Positions 42,075 to 51,590 of a stretch of DNA of 64,000 nucleotides are shown here, one piece after another. Each line of letters starts with the position of its first letter. Position 1 is the stretch's first letter. The stretch spans positions 124,001 to 188,000 of the forward strand of contig NZ_JAQAGY010000009.1 in assembly GCF_027533645.1 (NCBI RefSeq), read 5' to 3'. This DNA is from Paenibacillus caseinilyticus. Its GTDB lineage: Bacteria > Bacillota > Bacilli > Paenibacillales > NBRC-103111. Below the pieces are notes generated by a model. The model did no database searches, had not been told where the DNA came from, and saw nothing but the letters and a program-made list of their open reading frames with translations. Made by a program: the position numbers and the translations under genes.

Positions 42075-42656
42075 ATGACGACATGGGAATCCGGGCAGCC
42101 GGATGTGAAGGACAAGATTATCCTCTCGGCCAAAAAGCTGTTTGCCGAACAGGGATACGAAGGAACCAGCGTACGGAAAATCTGCGATGAAGCCGGCGTC
42201 TCCCTCCCTCTGGTCTCCTATCATTACGGCGGCAAAGAGAACGTATTCTGGGCGATCCTCGAGCCTCTGAAATCCGTACCGTTCCTGCCGGCAACAGACG
42301 ATCCCAAAGCGGATCTCCTGCATTTCTTCGAGAGCATGATGACGTTCCTGCAGCAGGAGCCCGAAATCTCGCAGATCCTCAGACAGGAGCTATCGGTGAA
42401 CAGCCCCCGCTCCGACAAGATCGTCCTGCTCGTAAGGCACATCAGCGATAAGCTGCGGGGCATCCTCGAGATGGGCATGGATAAGGGGGTGTTCCGTCTC
42501 GGCTCCGTCTCCCTTACGGTGAAGCTCATCTTCGGCTCCATGACTGCCTTCCGGAATGTACGCTGCTTCGAGACCCTGTACGGCCCGGATTCTGCGGTCG
42601 CCCATCATTCGAAGGAACTCTTCCGCTTCATCTACTCGGGTATCGGGACGGACTAG
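42075..42656 (+). CDS. TetR-family transcriptional regulator
   Basis: 193 aa. Helix-turn-helix in the first ~60 residues (ILSAKKLFAEQGYEGTSVRK, AGVSLPLVSYHYGGKENVF); helical ligand domain after. GGAGGA precedes the ATG at 42075. A 40-bp tandem duplication in its leader may be its binding site. It precedes a polysaccharide lyase gene by 255 bp, but control of that gene is only a possibility. Confidence 0.88.
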   Translation: MTTWESGQPDVKDKIILSAKKLFAEQGYEGTSVRKICDEAGVSLPLVSYHYGGKENVFWAILEPLKSVPFLPATDDPKADLLHFFESMMTFLQQEPEISQILRQELSVNSPRSDKIVLLVRHISDKLRGILEMGMDKGVFRLGSVSLTVKLIFGSMTAFRNVRCFETLYGPDSAVAHHSKELFRFIYSGIGTD

Positions 42657-42911
42657 GCGGGGCGGACTAGCTCCTCTTCGGCTGCACAGGCTGACCGGAC
42701 TCCGCGGCCGGCCTCCCAGACGCAGGACAGAATTACAAAATTTATATAAAGAGGAAGGATTCAGCCATTCCTGGAACGAATTTAGAATGCAGCGCAGACC
42801 GGAATCATACACTAAGCCCGTGCAAGGGACTGCTGATTTTTCGTAATCTCCCTTTTCGTAAGCGCTTACTTTATTCCTCGTCACCCTTTCCCCCACTCCC
42901 TTAACGAAAGG

Positions 42912-45362
42912 ATGATTCCCCTGCGCCATTCGATCCAACGCGCCGTGTCCCTCTTCCTCTTCCCTGTTCTCTTGTGTTCCGCCATCACACTGCCTGCGGC
43001 GGGCACGGCTGAAGCCGCTCCTCCGTATGACGCTCTCCGGGCGAAGTGGAAGGAGGTGCTCACGGGCGGTGAGAACATCGACTTGTCGGTCCCCGAGATC
43101 ACGGCCAAAATCCAGGCGATCGAGACCACGGCAGCCGGCTACCAAAGCACCCTGAAGCGCGGCACCGACCGCAACACCTGCAAATGCCTCTGGCCTGTGA
43201 GTGCGGCCGAGCTGCCGAACCGCTCTTATATCTTCCAGAGCTATGACCGGCTCAAGGCATTGGCGCTCGCCTACACCACCCAGGGCAGCTCCTTGCGCGG
43301 CGACGGCATGCTGAAGACGGATATCCTGGAGGCCCTCGACTGGCTGAATGCCAACCGGTTCAACGGCGCCAAGCCCGGCACCGGTTCCTCCCAGTGGTGG
43401 TACTCGGAGATCGGCGCGCCGCTGCGGCTCGGCGAGATCATGGTGATGCTGTACGATGAGCTGACGCCCCAGCAGATCGCCGCTTACACGGCAGCCATCG
43501 ATTATAACAGCCCGATCTCCTACAGCCCCGTCGAAGAATACAAGTACATGGCGGCCAACCGGGTGTGGCGCTCCATTGTGCACGCGCTGCGCGGCATTAC
43601 CGGGGAGAGCGCCGACAAGATGATCCAGGCGCGCGACGGCCTGAGCGATGTCACACCCGGCCGCAGCGGCGAGTATAACGTGTTCGCCTATACGGAGGAC
43701 GGCGACGGCTTCTACAAGGACGGCTCCTTCATCCAGCACGGCAAGTTCGCCTACAACGGAGGCTACGGGACCTCCCTGCTCAAGGACCTGTCCGACGTCA
43801 TGTACCTGCTCCAGGGCACCGAATGGGAAGTCACCGACCCACAGCGCGCCAATGTGTGGAAGTGGGTCTCGGATTCCTTCGAGCCCCTGCTCTACCGGAC
43901 CGGGCTGATGATGGATATGGTCCGCGGAAGGGAAGTGGCGCGCTACAACTTCCAGGACGGCGCCGCAGGCCATAAGGCGACCTCCGCGATCATCCGCCTG
44001 TCGCTGATCGCGCCGGACGCCGAGGCGGCCCGGTTCAAGAGTCTCGTGAAATCCCTGGTGTCCGGGGACGACGGCTTCTATGCCGATGCCTCCATCGAGA
44101 TGATCGGCCGTGCCGCCGCCCTCGTCAAGGACCCTGCCGTCCCGGCCCGCGGGGACATCTCGTATAATAAGCTCTTCCCGCGCATGGCCCGCGCCGTGCA
44201 TGTGCGGCCGGGCTTCGGCTACGGGATCAGCATGTTCTCGAATAACGTGGCGAACTTCGAGAACAACTTCGAGCTCCGCCGCGGCTGGTATACCGGCTCG
44301 GGTATGACCTATACCTACACGGCAGACAAGGAGCAGTACAGCGACAGCTTCTGGGCGACCGTCGATTATTCCCGTCTTCCCGGCACTACGGTCGACACCA
44401 AGCCGCGGACCCTGAACGTCACCGAGTCCGTGTATGTGAATACGGATCGCCGTGTCGGCGGCGTGTCCGACGGGCAGTTCGGCATAGTCGGCATGGGCCT
44501 GACCGCACCGGGCGCTTCGGGCACATCGCTGACGGGCAAGAAGGCGTGGTTCCTCTTCGACGATGAGGTCGTAGCCCTGGGCACCGATATCCAGCTTGAC
44601 GATACGGAGCCGTTCAACGTCGAGACCATCGTCGATAACCGGAAGCTGAGTGCGGCGGGGGACAACGCGCTGACGGTGAACGGCTCAGCCCGGCTGCCGG
44701 CGCTGGGCTCCCAAGAGACGTTGACCGGGGTTACCTGGGCCCATCTGGCAGGCCATGTTCCGAATTCGGATATCGGGTACTATTTCCCGGGAACCCCTGT
44801 CACCCTGAATGCTTCCCGCCTGGCCAGAACCGGCAAGTGGGGCGACCAGAACCTCAACGCGAAGCCGTCCCCCGACATTCCTTATACCCGTAATTATGCG
44901 ACCCTCTGGTTCGATCACGGCGTCAGTCCGGACCATGCCTCCTACCAATACGTTACGCTGCCGAACAAGACCGCCCGACAGACAGCAGGGTATGCGGCAA
45001 GGCCGGACATCCGGATACTCGCCAATACGCCGAAGATTCAGGCCGTGAGGGAACGGAAGCTCGGCATCACGGGCGCCATCATCTGGTCTGAGGAGGGAGC
45101 CTCCGCCGCCGGCATCACCTGCTCCACGACGGCAGCCATATTGATAAGAGAAATGGATGACGGCCTGGTCGTGTCGGTAGCTGACCTAACCCGTTCCGGC
45201 GGCGGCGTCATCGAGATCTCGCTGAACGAGCGGGCTGCGGGGATTCTGGAAACGCCCTCCGGCATCACGGTGTCGAATACCTCTCCCACTATCCGGTTCA
45301 AGGTGGATACCACGGGTTCGGAGGGCCGGTCCATCCAAGTGAAGTTCCAGCGCAAGAGCTGA
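42912..45362 (+). CDS. Secreted polysaccharide lyase family 8 (hyaluronate/chondroitin/xanthan lyase type)
   Basis: 816 aa. Signal peptide ~36 aa (ends GTAEAA). N-terminal alpha/alpha toroid with the PL8 catalytic residues: N216 (AANRVWRS), H276 and Y285 (DGSFIQHGKFAYNGGYG), R338/R340 (MDMVRGREVAR). The C-terminal beta-sandwich domains follow. It cleaves uronic-acid-containing polysaccharide by beta-elimination outside the cell; hyaluronan, chondroitin and xanthan are all family substrates. ATG 42912 directly abuts AAAGG; CTG 42921 would have ideal 8-bp spacing, so the true start may be non-ATG. Strong terminator at 45381. Confidence 0.92.
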   Translation: MIPLRHSIQRAVSLFLFPVLLCSAITLPAAGTAEAAPPYDALRAKWKEVLTGGENIDLSVPEITAKIQAIETTAAGYQSTLKRGTDRNTCKCLWPVSAAELPNRSYIFQSYDRLKALALAYTTQGSSLRGDGMLKTDILEALDWLNANRFNGAKPGTGSSQWWYSEIGAPLRLGEIMVMLYDELTPQQIAAYTAAIDYNSPISYSPVEEYKYMAANRVWRSIVHALRGITGESADKMIQARDGLSDVTPGRSGEYNVFAYTEDGDGFYKDGSFIQHGKFAYNGGYGTSLLKDLSDVMYLLQGTEWEVTDPQRANVWKWVSDSFEPLLYRTGLMMDMVRGREVARYNFQDGAAGHKATSAIIRLSLIAPDAEAARFKSLVKSLVSGDDGFYADASIEMIGRAAALVKDPAVPARGDISYNKLFPRMARAVHVRPGFGYGISMFSNNVANFENNFELRRGWYTGSGMTYTYTADKEQYSDSFWATVDYSRLPGTTVDTKPRTLNVTESVYVNTDRRVGGVSDGQFGIVGMGLTAPGASGTSLTGKKAWFLFDDEVVALGTDIQLDDTEPFNVETIVDNRKLSAAGDNALTVNGSARLPALGSQETLTGVTWAHLAGHVPNSDIGYYFPGTPVTLNASRLARTGKWGDQNLNAKPSPDIPYTRNYATLWFDHGVSPDHASYQYVTLPNKTARQTAGYAARPDIRILANTPKIQAVRERKLGITGAIIWSEEGASAAGITCSTTAAILIREMDDGLVVSVADLTRSGGGVIEISLNERAAGILETPSGITVSNTSPTIRFKVDTTGSEGRSIQVKFQRKS

Positions 45363-45380
45363 CTCACCGCAACATCCTCC

Positions 45381-45419
45381 CCAGCGGAGCCCGGCATGAC
45401 GGGGCTCCGCTGGTTTTAT
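45381..45419 (+). terminator. Terminator of the PL8 gene
   Basis: CCAGCGGAGCCC pairs with GGGCTCCGCTGG, then TTTTAT. Confidence 0.9.
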
Positions 45420-45567
45420 GCTTTTAGGATGCCTCCTCTTTTCGCGCCGCCTTGTACGGGCCTCCCGGGACCGGCGGGCCTGAAGCGGCGTCTGCCTGCC
45501 GGGCATAGCTTCTATCCCGCTTGCTGAAGGCGGCGCCCCATGATACACTTCAGTACACAGAAGGTTC

Positions 45568-45590
45568 AGTAACTGACGGTGTACGTTACT
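45568..45590 (+). promoter_or_regulatory. Candidate operator before the TetR gene
   Basis: AGTAAC-N11-GTTACT, a perfect 6-bp dyad 25 bp upstream of the start codon. Confidence 0.4.
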
Positions 45591-45615
45591 TTCAAGAAGA
45601 GTCAGGTGAAGAAGA

Positions 45616-46227
45616 ATGGCCGCTGCCCGCCTATCCGCACGCCGGCATATCCTCGAGGTGGCCTCCGAGTTGTTTTATCGCGAGGGCATCCGTTCGGTTG
45701 GCGTCGACACGATTGTAGAGCGTTCGGGTGTAAGCAAAGCAACACTGTACAGGCACTTTCCGACCAAAGACGATCTCATCATCGCTTATTTGGAAGCACA
45801 GGACGGCATCAACTGGGAGCACTTCGACGCCGCCATTGCAAAGCACGAGGGATCTCCGAAGGCGCAGCTTCTCGCGCTGATCGATGCCACGATCGAACTG
45901 CTCGAACCGGGGTACCACCGGGGATGTCCCTTCTTGAATGCCCTGGCCGAATTCTCCGAGGAGGACCATCCGGTCCATCTCCTCGCGGTGGAATACAACC
46001 GTGCCCTGCGGCTGCGATTGGCCCGCTTGAGCCGGAAGGCCGGAGTCCGTGACGAACGTTTGACGGACCAGCTCATGCTCGTGATCAACGGAGCCCTGGC
46101 CTCGGTCCCCGTATATGGGACGGCGGGCCCTGCGGCCGAGCTGACCACCCTTGCGGAATACCTCATCGACCTGCATCTGCAAAAGAACCCCGTAATCCAT
46201 ACCCCGGAAGAACAGGGCACGGCCTAA
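45616..46227 (+). CDS. TetR-family transcriptional regulator
   Basis: 203 aa with a clear helix-turn-helix (ILEVASELFYREGIRSVGVD, SGVSKATLYRHFPTKDDLI) and a C-terminal ligand domain holding GCPFLNALAEF, typical of the YcdC/AcrR group near oxidoreductases. CAGGTG precedes the ATG. It lies directly upstream of an SDR gene whose promoter carries a perfect operator-like palindrome (46352-46379), the likely target. Confidence 0.88.
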   Translation: MAAARLSARRHILEVASELFYREGIRSVGVDTIVERSGVSKATLYRHFPTKDDLIIAYLEAQDGINWEHFDAAIAKHEGSPKAQLLALIDATIELLEPGYHRGCPFLNALAEFSEEDHPVHLLAVEYNRALRLRLARLSRKAGVRDERLTDQLMLVINGALASVPVYGTAGPAAELTTLAEYLIDLHLQKNPVIHTPEEQGTA

Positions 46228-46311
46228 CGCTGCGAACAGCGAAGCCGATCCCCTCTTCAGGGGTATTTTCGTATGTGGATGCCCCCGCCCCTATATTTGG
46301 AAATTAGGGTC

Positions 46312-46379
46312 TTGACGGCGGCAGCATGCCGTTGTATTATTTTCCCAGGCTCTAAACGAAACAAAACTGTTTCGTTTAG
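46312..46379 (+). promoter_or_regulatory. Promoter and perfect operator of the SDR gene
   Basis: TTGACG (46312-46317), 17-bp spacer, TATTAT (46335-46340). Immediately downstream lies CTAAACGAAAC-N6-GTTTCGTTTAG (46352-46379), an 11-bp perfect dyad placed to block transcription. Confidence 0.8.
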
Positions 46380-46413
46380 TTTTACTAATCTATATCCATG
46401 CAAGGAGGATCTG

Positions 46414-47178
46414 ATGAGTCGATATTCGGGAATCAAAGCGGTTGTTACCGGCGGTACACACGGAATGGGACTCGCCGTGGCCCATGCCCTGCTCGCCGGA
46501 GGAGCCGAGGTACTGCTCACCGGCAGGAATGAGCAGAATCTCGAAGCGGCACGGGGCAAGCTCGGGCCAGGCGCCCATGTCGTAAGGTCCGACACCGAGA
46601 GCATGCACGATATCGACACTCTCGGCACACTGGCAGCGCAGCGGTTAGGTAAGATTGACTTCTTGTTCGTCAATGCGGGCTACTCGAAGCTCGAGCCCTT
46701 CGATCAGGTCACCGAAGCCTCGTACGACCGGAGTTTTGCCGTGAATACGAAGGGGGCCTACTTCACGGTACAGCGTCTGGCTCCCCTCATCCGGGATGGC
46801 GGCTCGATTGTCTTCACCACCTCCGTCGCGGATGTAATGGGATATCCCGGCATGAGCGTGTATTCGGGCGCGAAGGCCGCCCTGCGCTCCTATGTCCAAG
46901 TCTTGGCCGCCGAGCTGCTCCCCCGGGGCATCCGGGTGAATGCGGTAAGCCCCGGATTCGTAAAGACGCCGACCATGGGCGTTACCGGAGCCACGCCTGT
47001 TGAGCTCGCCGCCTTCGAACAGGAAGGGATCGCGCTTACCCCTATGAAGCGCATCGGCACGCCGGAAGAAGTAGCCCGTGCAGTGCTGTTCCTCGCCTTC
47101 GATGCGACCTTCACCACCGGAGCCGAGTTCCCGGTCGATGGCGGGCTCTCCCAAGGGATCGTTCCTGCGCATGCCTAG
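46414..47178 (+). CDS. Short-chain dehydrogenase/reductase
   Basis: 254 aa classical SDR. Cofactor loop [17 protein letters not shown] in [10 protein letters not shown], catalytic S in FTTSVADV and Y-x-x-x-K in [10 protein letters not shown]-terminal VDGG. AAGGAGG 6 bp before the ATG at 46414 fixes the start; the open frame upstream (to 46273) overlaps the promoter. First gene of a likely operon with the reductase at 47282, controlled by the upstream TetR. Confidence 0.92.
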   Translation: MSRYSGIKAVVTGGTHGMGLAVAHALLAGGAEVLLTGRNEQNLEAARGKLGPGAHVVRSDTESMHDIDTLGTLAAQRLGKIDFLFVNAGYSKLEPFDQVTEASYDRSFAVNTKGAYFTVQRLAPLIRDGGSIVFTTSVADVMGYPGMSVYSGAKAALRSYVQVLAAELLPRGIRVNAVSPGFVKTPTMGVTGATPVELAAFEQEGIALTPMKRIGTPEEVARAVLFLAFDATFTTGAEFPVDGGLSQGIVPAHA

Positions 47179-47281
47179 TGCGCAGGCCAGCGGGTCACGG
47201 CACGCTGCTGTGTCTACAAGTTCTTCCCCCTCTCTTCCCTGCACAGATACGTAAGTACCAATCCAAGGAGGTTGTGATTCT

Positions 47282-48145
47282 ATGAGTAATGTAACCGTAA
47301 TCGGTCTCGGGGCCATGGGTACGGCCATCGTCCAAGTGCTGCTGCGAAGCGGCCATAGAGTAACCGTATGGAACCGGACGGCCGCCAAGGCCGAAGGACT
47401 CGTCCGGGAGGGAGCGGTTCCGGCTGCCAGCGCAGCGGCTGCCATCGAAGCCAGCCCTGTCGTGATCGTCTGCGTCACCGATTACGATACCGCCTACCGC
47501 ATTCTCGGTACGGAGGAGGCCTCTGCCGCGCTCAGCGGCCGCACGCTGGTACAGCTGACCACCGGCAGACCCCAGCAGGCGCGGGACAACGAAGCGTGGG
47601 CCCGGGAACGGGGCGCCGATTATCTGGACGGGGCCATCGCGGCTACGCCGCCCCAGATGGGAAGAAGCGATACCACCATCTTCGTCTCGGGCTCGGAGAC
47701 CGCCTTCCGGAAGAGCGAACTCCTTCTTACGAGCCTGGCCGGGAATGTCCCGTATCTCGGCGCGAAGGTAAGCGCCGCTTCTTCGACGGATCTGGCCTTC
47801 CTCTCCTACTTATTCAGCTCGATGCTGGGCTTCTTCCATGCGGCGCGGATCATGGAATCCGACGGGCTGCGCGTGGACGACTTCGGCTCCCTGATCGCCG
47901 CCATCTCCCCCGTCATCGGGGAGATGGTGAAGCACGAAGGCGATGTCATCCAGACAAGCGCCTTCGGCGAGCCGCAGAGCTCCGTCAATATCTGTATGGC
48001 TACCGTGAAGCTGCTGCAGGAACAGGCCCGCGATGCGGGAATCAACGGTGAATTCCCCGACTTCGCCATGGGACTCTTCCGCAGAGCGGCCGATGCCGGT
48101 TACGGGGAAGAAGAGCTCGGCGCCTTGATCAAGATTCTGCGGTAA
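47282..48145 (+). CDS. NAD(P)-dependent beta-hydroxyacid dehydrogenase / imine-reductase-like protein
   Basis: 287 aa. N-terminal Rossmann domain (TVIGLGAMGTAIVQVLLRSG, VTVWNRTAAK) and an all-helical C-terminal domain. The layout matches 6-phosphogluconate/beta-hydroxyacid dehydrogenases and imine reductases. The catalytic lysine of hydroxyacid dehydrogenases is not evident at the expected place (SAASSTDLAFLSYLF), which favours the imine-reductase-like branch. AAGGAGG precedes the ATG. Co-oriented 103 bp after the SDR gene. Confidence 0.82.
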   Translation: MSNVTVIGLGAMGTAIVQVLLRSGHRVTVWNRTAAKAEGLVREGAVPAASAAAAIEASPVVIVCVTDYDTAYRILGTEEASAALSGRTLVQLTTGRPQQARDNEAWARERGADYLDGAIAATPPQMGRSDTTIFVSGSETAFRKSELLLTSLAGNVPYLGAKVSAASSTDLAFLSYLFSSMLGFFHAARIMESDGLRVDDFGSLIAAISPVIGEMVKHEGDVIQTSAFGEPQSSVNICMATVKLLQEQARDAGINGEFPDFAMGLFRRAADAGYGEEELGALIKILR

Positions 48146-48232
48146 CGCCGGCTCACGTGCCGCTCCAAGACGCAAGGTTTCCCGTAGACGAATCTCCACA
48201 TCCTTGTATAATGGTATTCGTGGAGGCGGATT

Positions 48233-48508
48233 ATGATCATTTTTCTTCTTGTCAGTCAGACGTTGTATGTGTGCAGCTTGGCCGGATGGTTGCTGGTCTG
48301 GGGAATGTCATTCATGGTGTTCGATAATGGAATCCATCTATGGAATACGCTATTCTTCGCGGGTGTCAGCGCTTATCCGCTTGCGGTCATTACCTGTTCG
48401 GCCACAGCCTGGATTCTGCGGAACCGGAGGAAGCGGATCGCGGCTGCCGTTGGGCTCGTCCCCTTCTTGTGGATCGCCGCTTATGCCATCCTGATGCTGG
48501 CCTATTGA
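48233..48508 (+). CDS. Small three-helix membrane protein
   Basis: 91 aa with three hydrophobic segments (about residues 5-28, 40-60, 70-90) and a basic loop NRRKR. GGAGG lies 6-7 bp before the ATG. TATAAT at 48207-48212 is a likely -10. Followed by a long perfect terminator. Family not recognised. Confidence 0.7.
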   Translation: MIIFLLVSQTLYVCSLAGWLLVWGMSFMVFDNGIHLWNTLFFAGVSAYPLAVITCSATAWILRNRRKRIAAAVGLVPFLWIAAYAILMLAY

Positions 48509-48520
48509 CGGGTATCACCC

Positions 48521-48570
48521 AAAAAAGCAGCGGCAGCTTTGGACATCGGTCCAAAACTGCCGCTGCTTTT
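48521..48570 (+). terminator. Long intrinsic terminator
   Basis: AAAGCAGCGGCAG pairs with CTGCCGCTGCTTT, with inner TTTGGAC/GTCCAAA. Bidirectional, also facing the aldo/keto reductase. Confidence 0.9.
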
Positions 48571-48666
48571 GATTAACGTCTTCTATCCCGTTCCGGGTAC
48601 AGAGGCCATATAGAGGCCAGGCGCCTATAGAGCTCCTGCACTCGTGCATGCGGAGCGGCCGCGGAC

Positions 48667-49698
48667 TTACCCCCGCTTCCCCTCCAAGGCATCGGAGACC
48701 TGCGTATCGCTTGTCATCGCCGTGAACCAATTCGGATACAGGGCGGCGGGCCGCGTGATCTCATCGAGTCTCGCGACATCCCCGGCGCTCAGCTCGAGCT
48801 CTGCCGCACGCAGGTTATCTTCCAATTGGGACAGCCTGCTGGAGCCGACCAGTACGCTGCTGACGTGCGGCCGGGCCAGAAGCCAAGCCAGCGAGACTTG
48901 GGCCGGTGTCGCCCCGTGGGATGCTGCGATCTCGCGAACTGTGTCCAATACCTGGAAGCCCCACTCTTTGTCATGCGGCAGAAAATCAAAGCCGCTCAAG
49001 CGGTTCTGTTCGTCATTCAGATTCTCCCGGGTATACTTCCCGCTCAAGAAGCCGCCGGCGAGAGGACTCCACACGGTTAACCCGATCCCGCTTGAGACCG
49101 CGAAGGGTACCGTCTCGTGTTCAATATCACGGCCAACCAAAGAATAATACAGCTGTCCGTTGATGAAGGTCGCCCACCCGCGCTCGCGCTGGATCGTGAC
49201 GGCCTGCGCCGCCTGCCATGCCGGCCAGTTCGAGTAGCCGATATAGCGCACCTTCCCCTGCCGCACGAGATCGTTCAGCGCTTCGAGCGTTTCCTCGAGC
49301 GGGGTGTAAGGATCGGTTTTATGTACGATGTAGAGGTCGATGTAATCCGTGTCCAACCGGCGCAGGCTGTCCTCACAGGCCGTGAACAGATGCTTGCGGG
49401 ACAGCCCGGCCTGGACAAGTCCGGAGCCGACGCGGAAGCCGCCCTTCGTGGCGATGACCGTCTCCTTGCGCCGGGAGCCGAGCAGCCGTCCCAGCATCTC
49501 CTCGCTTTGTCCGTCCGCATAACCGTCCGCCGTGTCAAAAAAATTGATGCCCGCGTCCAAGGCGCGGTCCACAAGCTCCTGCGCCCCGATCTGGTCCACC
49601 TTGTATACGCTGGGATTGTTCCCCGACCCGAAGGTCATAGCCCCGAATGCCAGCCTGGAAACGAGCAAACCCGATCGGCCCAGTAAAGCGTATTTCAT
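48667..49698 (-). CDS. Aldo/keto reductase
   Basis: 343 aa TIM-barrel reductase. Tetrad D and Y in FFDTADGYADG, K in VIATKGGF, H in LYIVHKTD; C-terminal SSVLVGSSRLSQLEDN binds NADP. GGAGGAGAG precedes the ATG at 49698. Different subfamily from the one at 24028 (no close identity). Single gene; substrate unknown. Confidence 0.92.
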   Translation of the reverse strand: MKYALLGRSGLLVSRLAFGAMTFGSGNNPSVYKVDQIGAQELVDRALDAGINFFDTADGYADGQSEEMLGRLLGSRRKETVIATKGGFRVGSGLVQAGLSRKHLFTACEDSLRRLDTDYIDLYIVHKTDPYTPLEETLEALNDLVRQGKVRYIGYSNWPAWQAAQAVTIQRERGWATFINGQLYYSLVGRDIEHETVPFAVSSGIGLTVWSPLAGGFLSGKYTRENLNDEQNRLSGFDFLPHDKEWGFQVLDTVREIAASHGATPAQVSLAWLLARPHVSSVLVGSSRLSQLEDNLRAAELELSAGDVARLDEITRPAALYPNWFTAMTSDTQVSDALEGKRG

Positions 49699-49832
49699 CG
49701 TCTCTCCTCCTCGGTCTCACGGAATGGTCGCGCCTCACCACTATACCAAATTTGTTAAATAATAGGATGAGGCTGGAGTCTGAGAGTGGGAGCACACGCT
49801 GCGCCTGCTCCTTACGGTTGTATACTGGCTGC

Positions 49833-50165
49833 TTACTCCGTAATCAACGAACCGTAGGCCGGCAGGGTCACCGGCTGGCCCGACAGATTATGATAGACGC
49901 AGGGTATCTCTTGGCCGGACGTACGCTTATAGGCGGACACCGCCGCTTGCCCTCTCCCCACCTTCTCCAGCTTGCCGCTGCCCCCCGTTATAATCAATCA
50001 CTTCATACTTATGGAGCTTGGCGGTCCCTTTCAAATGTCCGCGCCCGTCTCCCTTGAAATCATAGAATGAGTTCCATAGATTTTGCAGCCCCCCGCTCCC
50101 GCCCCGGGCAGGTGGCCCGGTCCCTTCGAGCCATGGGCCATGTCCCTTAGTAAGAATACAGATAC
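49833..50165 (-). pseudogene. Remnant of an alpha-amylase-like gene, frameshifted
   Basis: On the minus strand a frame ending SLITE-stop at 49833 reads GKLEKVGRGQAAVSAYKRTS and IPCVYHNLSGQPVTLPAYGS, like the C-terminal beta domain of GH13 alpha-glucosidases/amylases. Upstream it continues in another frame (LQNLWNSFYDFKGDGRGHL, KLHKYEVIDYNGG). Removing one G from a run of six near 49990 joins the two. No start or upstream domain is present, so this is a decayed fragment; the GH13 link is tentative. Confidence 0.5.
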
Positions 50166-50297
50166 GATTATATAATAGGTCTAACTACCCATTTAAACGA
50201 AATTTTACAGGACAAATTTCGCGTTTTTTGCTAAAATTGTGATAAGCTTCACTTCATCAGAACGGATTTTAGTATACTTCATAAGGGGAACCCTCAG

Positions 50298-50687
50298 ATG
50301 TCACAAGAAAATCGGATGTATCAACGCTCAACGACCGCTCTGGACCTTTCTTTATCTATACATAGCATACAGAACAGGGAAACCAAGACCCGGCGGACAT
50401 TCATCGAGCTCAAAGACATCTCCCTCACGGGGCTGTCCTTCAAGTGTTCACTAAACTTCCCCTCCCATGGCGACTTCGTGCTGAAGTTCGAGAATGCGCT
50501 GTTCGGCGAGATGTACGGATCGATCGTATGGAAAGAAAACCTGGATGGCGCTTATCTGTACGGCGTCCAGTTCCTGTCGGTCTCCAATGCCCTTACCTCA
50601 TTCCTGGTCCATGATCATCCTGGGAGGGATGCCATCCATGGCATGCCTGCGGCTGTGATAACCAAGCCATGGTCCGCTCGTTACTGA
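50298..50687 (+). CDS. PilZ-domain protein
   Basis: 129 aa. A PilZ-like beta-barrel with RRTFIELKDISLTGLSFKCS, whose DxSxxG motif is the conserved PilZ part; the upstream arginines (RR) fit the c-di-GMP RxxxR site only loosely. AAGGGGA precedes the ATG. Probably a c-di-GMP-responsive or degenerate PilZ adaptor. Preceded by ~130 bp of AT-rich sequence that may hold its promoter. Confidence 0.75.
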   Translation: MSQENRMYQRSTTALDLSLSIHSIQNRETKTRRTFIELKDISLTGLSFKCSLNFPSHGDFVLKFENALFGEMYGSIVWKENLDGAYLYGVQFLSVSNALTSFLVHDHPGRDAIHGMPAAVITKPWSARY

Positions 50688-50736
50688 CCCGCCGGACACC
50701 GCCTATAACCCGGCATCACAAAGGAGACTCATTGCA

Positions 50737-51501
50737 ATGAAACTCGTATCATGGAACGTGAATGGCCTCAGAGCCTGCGTGACCAAAGGATTCAGCGATT
50801 ATTTTGCCGGTACCGGCGCCGATATTGTATGCGTGCAGGAAACCAAGCTGCAGGAAGGGCAGATTGCACTGCCGTACGAGGGGTATTATCAGTATTGGAA
50901 TTATGCGGAGAAGAAAGGCTACTCCGGCACCGCCGTCTTCACCAAGAAGGAGCCCTTGTCGGTCCGGTACGGCATGGAAGAAGACAGCGAGCCGGAGGGT
51001 CGTATCCTTACGCTGGAGTATGAGGGCTTCTACCTCGTCACCGTATACACGCCCAATGCCAAGCGAGACCTGTCCCGGCTGCCGTACCGGCTGGAGTGGG
51101 AAGACCGCTTCCGGGGCTACCTGCAGGGGCTTGACGCCTTGAAGCCGGTCATCGTGTGCGGGGACCTCAATGTGGCCCATGCGGAGATTGACCTTAAGAA
51201 CGCCAAGGGCAACCGGGGCAACTCCGGCTTCACGGCGGAAGAACGGCAGAAGATGACCGATCTTCTCGAAGCGGGCTTCGTGGACACCTTCCGGCATTTC
51301 TATCCGGACCGGGAGGATGCTTATACCTGGTGGTCCAATATGCCGAGAGTACGGGAGCGCAACGTCGGATGGCGGATCGATTACTTCCTCGCCTCCTCCA
51401 GGCTCGCTTCCTTCTTGCTCGACGCCGGGATAGACGCGCACATTACAGGCAGCGACCACTGCCCGGTGACTTTGAGTCTTATGGAGCCTCCCGCCCTATA
51501 A
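50737..51501 (+). CDS. exoA: Exodeoxyribonuclease III / AP endonuclease
   Basis: 254 aa, the length of Bacillus ExoA. Conserved catalytic blocks: WNVNGL (N7/N9), VQETKLQ (E35), YTPNAKRD, GDLNVAHAEIDL (D and N), GWRIDYFLAS and SDHCPV (D/H). It acts on DNA, with 3'-5' exonuclease and abasic-site cleavage for base-excision repair. AAAGGAG precedes the ATG. Terminator at 51549. Confidence 0.95.
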   Translation: MKLVSWNVNGLRACVTKGFSDYFAGTGADIVCVQETKLQEGQIALPYEGYYQYWNYAEKKGYSGTAVFTKKEPLSVRYGMEEDSEPEGRILTLEYEGFYLVTVYTPNAKRDLSRLPYRLEWEDRFRGYLQGLDALKPVIVCGDLNVAHAEIDLKNAKGNRGNSGFTAEERQKMTDLLEAGFVDTFRHFYPDREDAYTWWSNMPRVRERNVGWRIDYFLASSRLASFLLDAGIDAHITGSDHCPVTLSLMEPPAL

Positions 51502-51548
51502 TCCCGTGTGCCCTCCGGCTTCAACCGGCCGACCAGCCTGTTCGACCC

Positions 51549-51590
51549 GCCCGTGACCTCTGCAGGTCGCGGGCTTCTTGGGTTTGTTTG
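51549..51590 (+). terminator. Terminator of exoA
   Basis: CCCGTGACCT pairs with AGGTCGCGGG, then CTTCTTGGGTTTGTTT. Confidence 0.8.
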
